Shown: one piece after another, positions 52,836 to 63,838 of the stretch
Layout of the letters: every line of letters begins with the position of its first letter
How positions within the stretch are numbered: position 1 is the first letter of the stretch
Assembly (NCBI GenBank): GCA_021234155.1
Contig: JAJEKV010000033.1
Span: 11,544,163 to 11,608,162, forward strand
DNA length: 64,000 nucleotides
Direction: 5' to 3'
Origin: Isoetes taiwanensis
Taxonomy: Eukaryota; Streptophyta; Lycopodiopsida; Isoetales; Isoetaceae
Program-made: the position numbers and the translations under genes
Notes under the pieces: generated by a model
What the model was told of the DNA's origin: nothing
Databases searched by the model: none
Seen by the model: only the letters and a program-made list of their open reading frames with translations

Positions 52836-55682
52836 TGGATTGTTTAAAGAAAGGTCCTGAACCATACTATTTAAATAATAGTGTTGTGTTTTAAGGTCTA
52901 TTTACACAGAAAAGGGGTAAAATAGCCAGAATTTGAGGTTCTTTAGGCCACTTTTCTGAGAGCAAAATTGTTTGAAATTGTGTTAACACTAGAGTTGTCA
53001 GGCGATGGACCAAAAATGGTGCATTTGCACTGTTCACTTTAAAATTCATATAAAATCAATGGCTCAAAATTCAATAAAATCCTTCCTAGAAGTTCATATG
53101 CGGCAGTCATATTCCATATGAAAAATATCTAAAAATCTATCTACCTTTATTCTTGGAAGTTATGCTTAGTTGAATCCAAGGGGGTCATGCCAAGACTGCC
53201 TTATATTTACATAAGGTAAAACTGTCTTAATGAAATGATTTTTTTTATTTTTTTCAGTATTTTCTTATTTTTTTATGCGAGTTAGAGTGTACAACACAAA
53301 AAACTACACCTCATTCCAAGGTCTGAGAAGGAAGATAGGGTTCATCGAACATGACAGGGTCAAAACTGTTTTCTGTCTTCTGTGGATCAATAAATATTTT
53401 AACATGAAATTAGAGATCTATATTGGCTTGCAGCCATAATAAAAAATATAGCTCATCATGAAAGATGATCTACATGCACTATTATCATACTTAACCTACA
53501 ATACTTCTAGTAGCAAACACATTAATAAGTTTATGATAGCAAGAGAATAGGTTTCTTTGTATTTTTTGCAATATATAACATCAAGAACCCCTATGCACAT
53601 GTATTATTATATGTGAGTTGAAAAAGAGTGTTATCTTGATTTAATGATTCAAATTTTGAGAAGTCTAAGTATTGACCATTAATGGTCCATAGATATTTAT
53701 ATTTAGATCTTGCAACTACTATGTCACTTTCACATCAAATTTGAGATCCATGTTGCCAATGAAGCCTTGCATTCATAAAAAATATAGCATTTCCTAAAAG
53801 ATGAACTACATGAACAATTTGCATACTTAAACTCCAATATCGTGTAGTAACAAACACAACCAAATGTAGAGAATGCATGATTAACTACTACATATAGGTT
53901 GATAAAATTATAATCTTTGTAGATATAAGTGTAGTGCATAGCCTGCATCTTTTATTACCCTCTTAAAGATGATATACGAGTTTTATTAATTCATTTTAGA
54001 TTTATTTTTGTCCTGAATTCTATACAAGAGATTCTTTAGTCAATATTGAAATCATCATAACTTATGAATGCTTCAAAAAAACATCAAACTATAGCTCTTA
54101 GAATCAACAACTTATGACCACAAGAATTAGGCCAAAACTTATAATAGTAAGAGAGAAATAATTCATACCCTCAAACAGCTCTTTTGAGCAAAATTGGGTA
54201 TGGCGACTTCATCTAATGTCATATAATAGTGAAAAAACTTGGGAACATACAAATCAATATGTTTTATCATAAAAAATCATTTGCTTTTGATTTTGGCGAA
54301 GTTTGGACCCCTTTGTACTAGAAAATATGAAGAATGCAGTTCTGGACTAGTACGAAAACTGCTAAATTGTATGAGGTTTGGACAATTACCACAAGATATG
54401 GGTGAATTCATTGGTCATGAAATTCTTCTAGATCATAAAAAATCAAGTGAAGATTTAAAAGGTGGTGGTAGATTGCAAAATGGAGAACTTTCCCTCTAGA
54501 TATATGGGTTTAAGTGGCAGAGGTACGATGGACCAATTCTGGCCCATGGACCACAGATGGTCCAGTGGACAACTCTAGTGTTAAAAAACTGTTTTCCGAA
54601 TGTAAAAAGAGGTTTTTTGCGCCTTTTCAGCCCCAAGATTGTTATCAAAGGCAAGGGACAATCATCGAAGACACAAACGCCGAAGATACAAAGCTGCGAA
54701 CTGAAAGATATGACATGGTACGTCCACAGGGGAGCGAGAGAGCGCTATCCCACTGATGCGTACCTGTACTTGTGTGGTCAGACAGGGAGGGGGAAGTTTA
54801 AGACAGATGATTACTACCCCACCGGCGAAATGACAAGCTTAACTGCTACATAAAACGAAGATGAGCTTCTCATGAACTGCGTGAATGATGACGGGGACGT
54901 TGTGTACATTCTGAACAGCAGAATGCTTCGTATTAGCATGTGCAAGCCTAAAGACATTCATGATTACATTTCGGATAATTACAAGCTTGGCTATGTAAGT
55001 TTATCTCTGTGGCTTTACCGTATAAATTTATACCGTCAGCTTCCCAATTTACCCTGCGCCTTGGTAGTAGAAACACAGCCCAAAAAGAAGTCAAGAACCA
55101 CAGAGGCCTTGACTATAGAGGAGTCAGCAGAAGCGCTTCAGAAGGCTCCTGGGGTAGATATTGTTTTGCGGCCCTCAGACAAGTCGAGTGCTATTTTGAA
55201 AAAGGTTAATGAGACCAAGCTGCTAAAGCAAACTATTTCGTTGACACTGAGCACGATCAAGAGGCCACCAAAAAATGAAGATGGGGTCAGAGTGCTTGTT
55301 ATACGCGGCACATGTGGCTATCCTAAAGCAAAGAATGAGAAGGAATCCACATGCACATGTGTCGCCACTTGTTGTCATGGTAGACAGAAGTCAGGTCAAC
55401 CAACTAAAAGATTACAGGAAGGCTGACTTCGAGAATTATACGTATTATGTTCTTGGCGGCACACATAGTTATAAAGCAAGGAAAGAACTATCAAAAGAAG
55501 AAAGCCGGAACGAGGTCTGGAAGAGCGTGGAAGTGCACATTTATGTGGGGCTAACAGACGAAGAGGCTAAGGTCATTGCCGTGAGCCATACTCGACAATG
55601 ATTTCAGATTAAAGATGAGCCTTATAGACAAAATGTTGGACGATATTGAGCATGATATCGAAGACCAATTCAATGCTTTGTG
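52304..55682 (+). pseudogene. ParB-like protein gene divergent from the DUF7869-like gene
   Basis: Proposed exon 1 is ATGGCCAC (52304-52311) before GTAAGT. Intron 1 ends TTTTCAG at 54630 and exon 2 resumes in phase (M-A-T-P-K-I-V-I-K-G). It encodes ELKDMTWYVHRGARERYP, YLYLCGQTGRGKFKTDD and MCKPKDIHDYISDNYKLGY. A 45-bp GT..AG insert (54995-55039) carries the palindrome. Exon 3 encodes KAPGVDIVLRPSDKSSAIL and, in a second frame, a ParB/sulfiredoxin-like core: YYVLGGTHSYKARKELSKE then VEVHIYVGLTDEEAKVIAVSH. It ends with MLDDIEHDIED and TGA at 55682. Breaks: TAA at 54851, frameshifts near 55290 and 55597. ParB-like domains bind DNA or hydrolyse nucleotides; a DNA-binding partner of the transposase is inference. 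Confidence 0.5.
52987..54580. mobile_element. TTAA-flanked DNA element (1.6 kb) in the ParB-like gene's intron
   Basis: The terminal inverted repeat CACTAGAGTTGTC (52987-52999) matches GACAACTCTAGTG (54568-54580). Both ends are flanked by TTAA (52983-52986 and 54581-54584). TTAA duplications are typical of piggyBac- and Kolobok-type elements. The CACTA start instead recalls CACTA elements, but their 3-bp duplication does not fit here. The interior is AT-rich and non-coding apart from an 86-codon ORF at 54239-54499 (LLILAKFGPLCTRKYEECSS..) without known similarity, so it is non-autonomous. Confidence 0.7.
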
Positions 55683-55689
55683 ACAATTT

Positions 55690-56455
55690 AAGTTGAATTT
55701 TTTACAAAAGTTTGCTCTAAGTTGCTTTCCTTGCAATTTGGTTAGATATATGAGATCTAAGGACATACATGCATACACACATAAATATTGGATATAATGT
55801 TTATGCAATATTTCTAATGTTATTTATACGTTTAGCATATTATCATTAAAATCATGCTAGTCTAATTGATTACTATAAAATTGCTATTTGCAAGGTTGTT
55901 TCCTTCGTACTAGCTAGTGGCACTTTTCTGTCAAACTTAGCCCTTTTTATGTCAAGATATTTATGTATTTCTACTTCCCAATGTCACTACATTGATACTT
56001 TTGTCATGCAATCATGAGACATAAATGCTACAATCTATAACTAAGAATTGATGTAAAATTGCCGATATGTTTGACACTATAAAATGACACACATGTTTTA
56101 CAAAAGGTGACAAGAACCTATTACAAAAGACACAAATGTGTAACAATATTGATTTAAAGCTTCAGAACTAGTAATGTTATAGTGGATACAAACCTATTGC
56201 TATACTTGACTTAAAATTATGTCACAATCGTTTCGCAATACATGATGTAACCATCATTAGAAAGCTATGAAAAAATACCAAGATTTTGACACACATACGT
56301 CAAAAAATGACGTTGCTGTTGACACAACTATGTTGACACAAGTTCTGACACAATCAAATTAATTTGCGTCACTTTTAAGCTTCTGACACAAATCTGACAA
56401 ACCTTAAAATGTAGTGACACAGGGGTTGACGCAAAAACCCTATCCTCTTGTAGTG
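55690..56455. mobile_element. CACTA-type element terminus with GACACA subterminal repeats
   Basis: 56438-56455 is CCCTATCCTCTTGTAGTG, the reverse complement of a canonical CACTACAAGAGG.. terminus. The preceding 400 bp contain many GACACA / TGACAC motifs (56070-56430) as expected for subterminal repeats. The opposite terminus was not found, so the left limit is approximate and this could be a solo end or deletion derivative. Confidence 0.55.
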
Positions 56456-58670
56456 TGCTTTTCGGTGCATTGGTTACCTGAGTCAGACGTACCTCCAATT
56501 TAGGCTTCACGGGCAACACAGGAGCCTCACTTCTGCTTATTGTCATATGGCTAACATAGTATTGGAACTCCTTGATATTCTTCTTGCTCTCCCAGCCTTG
56601 TTCTTCGTAAGCCCCAAGAGAAACATGAGAACTACCTTAAATCTGAATTTGACTGTACAAGCAGTTTGATTGTACAAGAATACCGGACTTGGTGACATGA
56701 TGCACGGTGTTCCTCTTCTCCTTCATTTTCCTTGCCTCTTCTGCCTTTATGATAGAGATAATAGCCTCCAAGAAAGTACTGGGAAGATTTTCTTGCATTG
56801 ACTCTTTATTATAGTTGGCCTTAATATAGCCGAAATCTGTGTCGGCTATATCCAACAGTCGTTGCTCAGAGAGATCTGGGAAACATATAGCTAACTCTTC
56901 AAAATTTCTTTATTGCTTCTCTGATACACAATTGGCATAGGACAACACTTCAGAATGCATCATTGATAAGTGTTCTGATGTCCAAGGCCCTCTGTCGGCA
57001 ATCGTATATCCAGACTGCACTTTTAGAAATACTTTGCCTTCGAGGATTTCATCCATTAGTTGGCTCACCTCGGCATTGTTCATTCCTCGAAGGTATCTTA
57101 GAAATGTTTTATTAAAAAAACTCCTTTGAGGGTTTATCTGGCAATTCCCCATGATCATTAGTCAGCTTTCATGCTGCCCATTTGTTAACAACATTTACAA
57201 GCTTGGACCATGATTCTTCTTGCATAAAAAGAAATTGCTTTTCATCCTTAAGTTCTTTAACCTAAGACTTCAACAAAATCCTGTTAACAGGAGCTGGTTA
57301 GGATCGTGACGGCGATCTTCTTTAGCATAAAATAAAAAAACTAACCTTCCAGGCAGATGTTACTGCAGCGCCTGTTGGCCCTTGTGGAGGGCAACCAAAG
57401 GCCTTGTGCTGGTTCCTTAGTTGCTGGAGCTTTTCAATTAGTGGCTCTCTGTATACTGTGTCCGCGATTATGTCGTTGCACTATATGGATGACTAAATAT
57501 ACTCCTTATTAGACAGGTTCTCATTTAACACTCGGCTTCTTCGTTTTGCATATGCTTTGGCATATTCCATCCGTTGCTCGACATTACCCATCATATTATA
57601 CAGAATCTGTGCGGCAAAGATGTTGTGATTACCAGGAATAATATAAAACTTCTTGTTCAAGAGTTTCTCAGGGCGAGACCAAGTGATTAACTTCCTGCAT
57701 TGGTATCCCATTAATGAATAGGTAATATAATAATAAGAAATGCAAATAATAAAACTTACCTTGTGATTGGGTCAAATGGGACGACATTGGCAGGAGTAGG
57801 AACCTCCATTGAGCACCTTTTGAAGCTCTTTAGTAGTGTTTGTGTACATGATCGTTTGACCGAACTCTATGAGTCAGATTTGCGGGAGCTGTCTCACAAT
57901 AAAAAATATTGATCTTCTGGAACCAATTGATTCCCATAGGATAAAATCTTTTAAACTCTTCGAGTTTGGAGGCGGTCTGTTCAGCAAGCTTCTTTTCTTC
58001 ATCAGAATTGAACTTCGACTCATCCAGCATAGGTGAAGCAGATGACCATGTCAACATAGAGGTCGTAGCTGTTGGGATGGTGGACGAGGTAGGATATACG
58101 AAGAAGAAGGCTGCGATGTTTCCTCCGTATTTAAATTTGGAAGTTTAATTTTGAAAGTGCTTATCTTTCTTGGCAGTGGTGCTTTCTGTGCATCCGAATC
58201 CCTAACTGGAGGAGGCATAAGCATATTCTAATCGGAGGGAAACTATGATCCTTCCATCATGACTGCAAGCAAGGTAAACAATACTCTTTGGATTTAGCAT
58301 GTGCGGAAAGGGCCTTTTGGCTGATAACCTCCTTCCATTGCTTTGAAGGCTACAAAAGACAACAAACTGCCCTCACGGATGGACACTAATTGGTTGCATG
58401 CGATGGCCAAGAAGAAATATATGGTCCCATTAGCTATTATAAGTGAACTATCGACTCCCAAAGAACCTTTGGTATCCCTTGAGCCTATACAGTCTATGAA
58501 TCCTGACGAATCTGCCATTGTCCCCTCTGGCCCCTTTTTGTTTCTGATAAAGAGACAGAGGTCCTTGCAAAAGTCTTCTGCCACATGTGGTTTGGCCTGG
58601 GCTATTTCCATGCATCACTTATCAGGAGTTATGATCCGCATGGGTTCTACATTGGGCCTGTGAAAAAGAT
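56456..58670 (-). pseudogene. Unrecognised multi-exon gene remnant with ParB-like motif
   Basis: Minus-strand coding pieces in order. 58661-58297 follows a TTTTTCACAG acceptor and reads PNVEPMRIITPDK, an in-frame TGA, then MEIAQAKPHVAEDFCKDLCL and SLIIANGTIYFFLAIA. 58057-57830 reads ESKFNSDEEKKLAEQTASKL. 57711-57493 reads KKFYIIPGNHNIFAAQILYN, a motif like the GxHRxxAA core of ParB-like folds. 57158-56910 reads LRGMNNAEVSQLMDEILEGK. 56855-56637 and 56546-56456 close the series (SEAPVLPVKPKLEVRLTQV), cut by the CACTA end. Several stops and frame changes show it is decayed. It may be a diverged relative of the plus-strand ParB-like gene next door, in opposite orientation. I do not recognise the family. 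Confidence 0.4.
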
Positions 58671-59790
58671 CCAGTGCTGCAGAAAGATTTCAAAACAGGT
58701 AAATAACACGGTTCACAAGACAATGTCTTGAAAAATGCAGACAAGGAACAAGGCCGTGATCCTTGAAAGAAATGTTCAGGTAAATGACATTGTTAACCCC
58801 ACATTGTTTACCCTTTAGGAGAATGTTCTCGCCAGGATCGCGGCCACGATCCTTGTAAGTAATACATTAAAAATACTTTGTAAGCATATTAGATACTAAA
58901 AATAAGCAAGCACTGGTCGTGAACATCGCGGTGGCGATCCTATTGACCTCACACATTGCTTAAAACGACATGCCTAGTGCTATAACGATAGTACTGGTTA
59001 TGAAAAGCGCGAAAATTACCTTCTTTCAAGGCGGCAGTGCGAGACATGATGGCGCTCGATTTTCGCTGAAGGCGCTCGAATGTTTTGCAAGTGGTAATTT
59101 GGATTGCGAAGGAATCTAAAATTTGAATCGCCTGTTTATTTATAGGAGGGATGTCATAATGACGGGCACTTATTACCCGCCATAATGGCGGTCATTAATT
59201 GCCTTGTCATAATGCGGTCGGCACATTAATTTCCAGCATGCATAATAAATTCCGCCAGCGTAATAAATTCTGGCGGCATGTAAGGAATTCTCCCATAATG
59301 CCAGATTTGGAATTCTCATACGCAAAAGTAAAGTTTTAAATTTTGTACTATGGGGGTAACTAGTCACTATTCATGGGCTGCGGAAAGAACAATAAAAGAC
59401 CAACCGCACGTGAGTTTGAATGAGACAGGGATAGTAACAATATGGCACAATGACGCCGCACCACGAGGACATGAATTTGAAATTCAAACTCAATTCACCC
59501 ACCAGAATGGCCTCACCATCCATTCATTCGAATAAAACTCAGGGAAGGAGACAGCTGAGGCACTGAATAGGCCGTCAAAGGTGATCATCCAAATTTGAAT
59601 CATGCGACGTGCTGAATAGGAAATGGAAGGCGCGCATCTAAATTTGAAGACATTTTCCCAGGTTTAGACTGCAGAATGCATTGACGCCCAAAGGCAGGCA
59701 AGATATTCTATTAAACTGTGTTTTTACTAAATTCTACCACATCTATTCCAATTTAAAGCCTGTTATATGAAATGCATAATTTAAAGAGTA
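58671..59790. other. Upstream flank of the minus-strand remnant, no gene
   Basis: 59090-59320 contains small palindromes (CCGCCATAATGGCGG and CCGCCAGCG..TTCTGGCGG) and repeated CATAATG words, possibly promoter or terminal-repeat sequence. No ORF is supportable. Confidence 0.35.
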
Positions 59791-60202
59791 CAAGTGACCC
59801 ACATTTGCATCTTCTATTCTCTCTATGCACTGGGACACATCCATACAGCTACGAGTGACAGCGGGCTGGAACGCACTATAGGCAATCTGTTAGTCCTGTG
59901 CCTCCTGGTACAGGACTATTCATGCATACGACAGACCAGGTCAAGCTCAAGGATCCTCAGTCAACCACGGGTCAGACATCCAAGGCTCCGCAGAAGACCA
60001 AGCAGCAGACCACGCAGTCAAAGCCTTTGGCTGTCAACAAGAGGCGCCGCTCAGACAAGTGACGGCCCGTCACCGCCCGCGTCAGCGTCAGCGTGATTCT
60101 AGGCACTTCAAGAGGTACCGCCAACATTCCTGCAAATCAGGCCTCCTTCCGTGAGCCGGCACCGAGATCACCAGTGTCTATATTGGGCCCAAGGCCATTG
60201 TA

Positions 60203-60211
60203 CTATATATA
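60203..60211 (+). promoter_or_regulatory. TATA box, presumed LTR promoter
   Basis: CTATATATATG lies within a non-coding, LTR-like stretch about 650 bp upstream of the gag-like frames. The assignment is positional only. Confidence 0.35.
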
Positions 60212-61329
60212 TGAGTAGAGTTAGCTCATAAGTTTTTAGATGAGTTTTGAGTCTTGTCTCCTTTCAAGTTTTCTCTCTATTGCGAGAGCTCATGTATTTT
60301 CATCATTGATATCAAGGAAGCTTATCATCTTTCTCTCATTTGCTCTGTTCTCCTCTTTTTCTTCTCTTTCAAAGAAATCCCGCGTGACATAGTCCCCCCG
60401 GACTCTCTGTTAGATCCACGGGTCCTCACGCAGGTCGCTCTTCCGGGAGTTCCCGAACCCGGACCCCAAACACCGCCGCCCGGCCGCGGTTCTGATTTTC
60501 TCCTACTTTCTTCAGCGCCATGTCTGTCCAAATTTCACGCCCGAAGAACTCCTTTCTCGACGCGGCATCTCGCTTGGAGCGTCATCGGCTCGGAAACTGT
60601 TCCGCGACATGTATGGATCTGCTTATGACATAGAGGGAGGCCATCTTGGTCTAGGGCTCGATCCGCGCCACCCACCCCCTCGTGTCGGTCTCGTCCCCAG
60701 TTCCCGCCCCAAGCGTGCAAACATTGCTCCCAACCTCGGTCCCCTCATCACTATCAGGAGCCTTATCCGGCTCAACCTTCTCAACCGTACTTTCACACCC
60801 CTGAACATGCCTACATCCATCATTCTTCAGGCCATACGCCTCTTCCTTCGCAACCATCATCTCCCGGGTGGGTAACGGCTATCCACAAGTCTCCTTTTGC
60901 GCCTACCCGAATATCCTTTCCCTACGTTTCCCACGCTCTTCCCATTTTACAACCTTACGGATCTCAAAACCAATGCTCCCGCTACTTCAGTTTCTCAACC
61001 GCGATCACCCCTTCATCGTGGTCCGTCCGTGCACAATGCCACATCCATCTCAACCTCAATATCCTCACTATCCTGTTCTGCCCAGCCCAAAGACTTTTTC
61101 ATCTACCTTTCGGACTCAAACGACTTATCCCACCTTTGGCAACACGAAGGGCAAACCGTTAGACCAAAGTGCTCAGCCCACATGGAAGAATTTGAGGCTC
61201 TAGCTGTCCTAAATGGTCACGCGCAACCTCAACTGAAATTCCACATCTTTTTTTCACCACATTCTGCGTGGCTCTCCTCATCAATGGCTCATGTCCAACA
61301 AAAGCCATTGGAAACAAGATCGGTCCGAA

Positions 61330-62470
61330 ATGCGCCTTTGCTTTTCTCTCTCATTACGGGACCACGGATGATGATCAACTTCATCTCAAGCAACTCAATG
61401 AACTTCAACAAGAGCCCACAGTCCGCCTCGGATTTTATGGATCGACTTCACATTCTCGCTAAGTAAGCTCAAGGAGTACCCTACACGAGCCAGTTTTGGT
61501 CCGGTTTCTCCAAGGACTTCCTCCCGCTATTCGACTCATGATCAATACTGCGTCCAAAAACTTTGGAGCGGGGCTATCGACCTTTGTCAATCACTCCAGT
61601 CAATGTTTCCTCCCGAGGCGTGGCTCTTCAAGGGCTCCCGCTTCATTCCACTGTCATGGTTCCACAAACGGCTGTTCAGCCTCAACACGCTAATCCACAG
61701 CGCAGTCAAATCTGGTGCCATATTTGCAAATATCAAGGCCATTTGGCCAATGAGTGCAACTCCACCAATGGCCCGCCTCATTGCAAGAGATGCAACATGT
61801 GCAATCATGCCACGGAAGAGTGCACTCGCACTCATCCCACACCGTTCCGCAACAAAATGGTTTATCAAGTGCAAACCACACCTCAGCCACAATCACACTA
61901 TCAGCAGCCACCTCTTGGTGCAGCCCGCGCAACTCTATCGAAGCGGGACCAACCACGGGGATCCAACCAACGTCCTCCTTTTGATCCTTCTAAAGCTCGG
62001 TGTTATCACCGCCAAGAATGGGGTCATACCACCACCACGTGTCCTCAACTTCCACAAGTTCAGTCTGACTTCGGCACAAATCAGACCACCTCGGTCCGCC
62101 TCACGGCTTACCAACTATGGCTCGCTAATGGCAAACAAGGCCCGCGACCAGTTCTTAAGAAGCCACCCAGAGCGCCTCAGCAATCACGCTATCAACCAGC
62201 TCCAAAGAAATCAACCTCGGCTGGATCAACAAGCCCAAGAGGAAATTTTTCAGGCACTTAATCCTCCAGTCCAGCCGTCAAATTGGGTTGGTTTAGTTTC
62301 ACGCCAGACCAAGGCATCACGTCCCTTGACTATTATTCAGAAGGGCACGCCTTTGCGCCTTTTGCAGCTTGACACCATTCCTCATGGGGACGAAAAAAGG
62401 TTCACTTTGCACCTGACTTGGAAAAGCTCATGCCACATGTCATGCCCAAAGTTCGCCAAAGCATTTTGAA
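61330..62470 (+). pseudogene. Gag with three CCHC-type zinc knuckles
   Basis: After a shifted capsid tail (QLNELQQEP / SASDFMDRLHILAK, split between two frames near 61430), the frame at 61563-62261 carries CHICKYQGHLANEC (61716) and CKRCNMCNHATEEC (61782). It also carries a degenerate third knuckle, CYHRQEWGHTTTTC (about 62001), in which the second Cys is Arg. Knuckles bind genomic RNA during packaging. Multiple frameshifts make it non-functional. Confidence 0.75.
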
Positions 62471-62499
62471 CCTCATGCAAGCTCTTTGAGGCCGCACAT

Positions 62500-63160
62500 T
62501 GGCAAATGTTCATGCCACCACTCGAGCTCAACAAAGACAAGATACACCTTCAACATCTCAACCTCCACGCTCTCAGACATATCCCAATATTGCAGCCGAG
62601 GTTGACTTACTCAAAGAAGTTGCTGCTTCCCTGCCACGCACTCCCGCACCCGGTGGAACCAAAGGATCCTTTTTCTCATGTACCTCTCGAACTCCAAGAG
62701 GAGCTCGCCAAGATCAAAATTCCTTTAAGCTTGGCAACCATTTTAAAACTCTGTCCTGCTCTCAAGGACCAGTTACCACTCCCAACTGTTTTAGTTGGGG
62801 CTGTGGCTACCTCTACACCCACGGTCCATGCCACGGTGGGAAATCAGCAAGTCAACCATGTTCAAATCGATGGAGGTAGTGCAGTCAATCTCATCACGGG
62901 ATAAACTCCGCAAAACAAATGGGCATCACACAACTCTTTCGTGCCCCATATGACATCAAATTGGCTAATGGCCACATCACGAGACCTCAAGGCGTCACAC
63001 CTATTCTTCACATCAACATAGGTGATCTCCGCTTTCCCATGGAATTTGGAGTGTGGAAAGCTGGCGAAGATCCAGGTGACTATGAAATGCTGGTAGGCAG
63101 ACCTTTTCTCCGCCAGGCAAAGAGTATCCATTCTTGGGCCCGCGGACCCGGTTAGTCATC
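62500..63160 (+). pseudogene. Retroviral-type aspartic protease segment
   Basis: One frame gives ATVGNQQVNHVQIDGGSAVNLIT, split over a stop at 62902; here the active site reads DGG where the family has DSG/DTG. The next frame gives LANGHITRPQGVTPILHINI and YEMLVGRPFLRQAKSIHSW, the C-terminal protease pattern. The substitution and the stop argue for a dead copy. Confidence 0.65.
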
Positions 63161-63838
63161 ACCGATGGTCATCTCAATGCCACCATGGACTTGCAAACGT
63201 GCGGGATCATTTCGGTTGACAATGCGGAACCCTCTCTTTCGCACAATCGATTCTCGAAGAAGCTCGGAATATTTATCAAGTTCGGGCCCCCCGCGAAGTG
63301 CGCCTCTGTCATCCTACCCGAATATCTTTGATCCTTGGGGAGAAATGACTCTTGATCAGGACCAGGCTGTGGCTGCCTTGCTTGACCCCTACCTGGCTCC
63401 TTGCAATCAAATCCAACGCGTTGATCACTTTTCAGATGCTGACACTCCTGCCACTCCCCGCGATGTACACGCCGTCATGAAGCAACCAACGCTAGATGAA
63501 ACCGAGCAACCGCTCTTTTCACCACGCAAAGTGCCACGCATCCGCTATGCTCCAACCTCCTGCACACATTGTCCGGGATCTTGAAGTCATACCCCATATT
63601 CAGACTCCAAGTCGAGATTGTGGATGTTGGCAACAATCAACCTGTCGCATTGCATGCAAACCTTCCGGCTCCTTATCGTAACAGGGGCGTCAAAGCCGTT
63701 CAAAAATTCAAACACATTTTCGCCGGAGTTACAAAGATCTTGGGGAATCAACAAAAGCTTGGGGAACTCACCATTCCGACCAAATCGATGCACGCCCGAT
63801 TAGTAGCAACGACGATCATGTGCTCAACCCTAATTACC

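Noticed and set aside
54239-54499. Transposase of the TTAA-flanked element
   Set aside because: 86 codons without any DDE or zinc-finger motif; too short for a piggyBac-type transposase.
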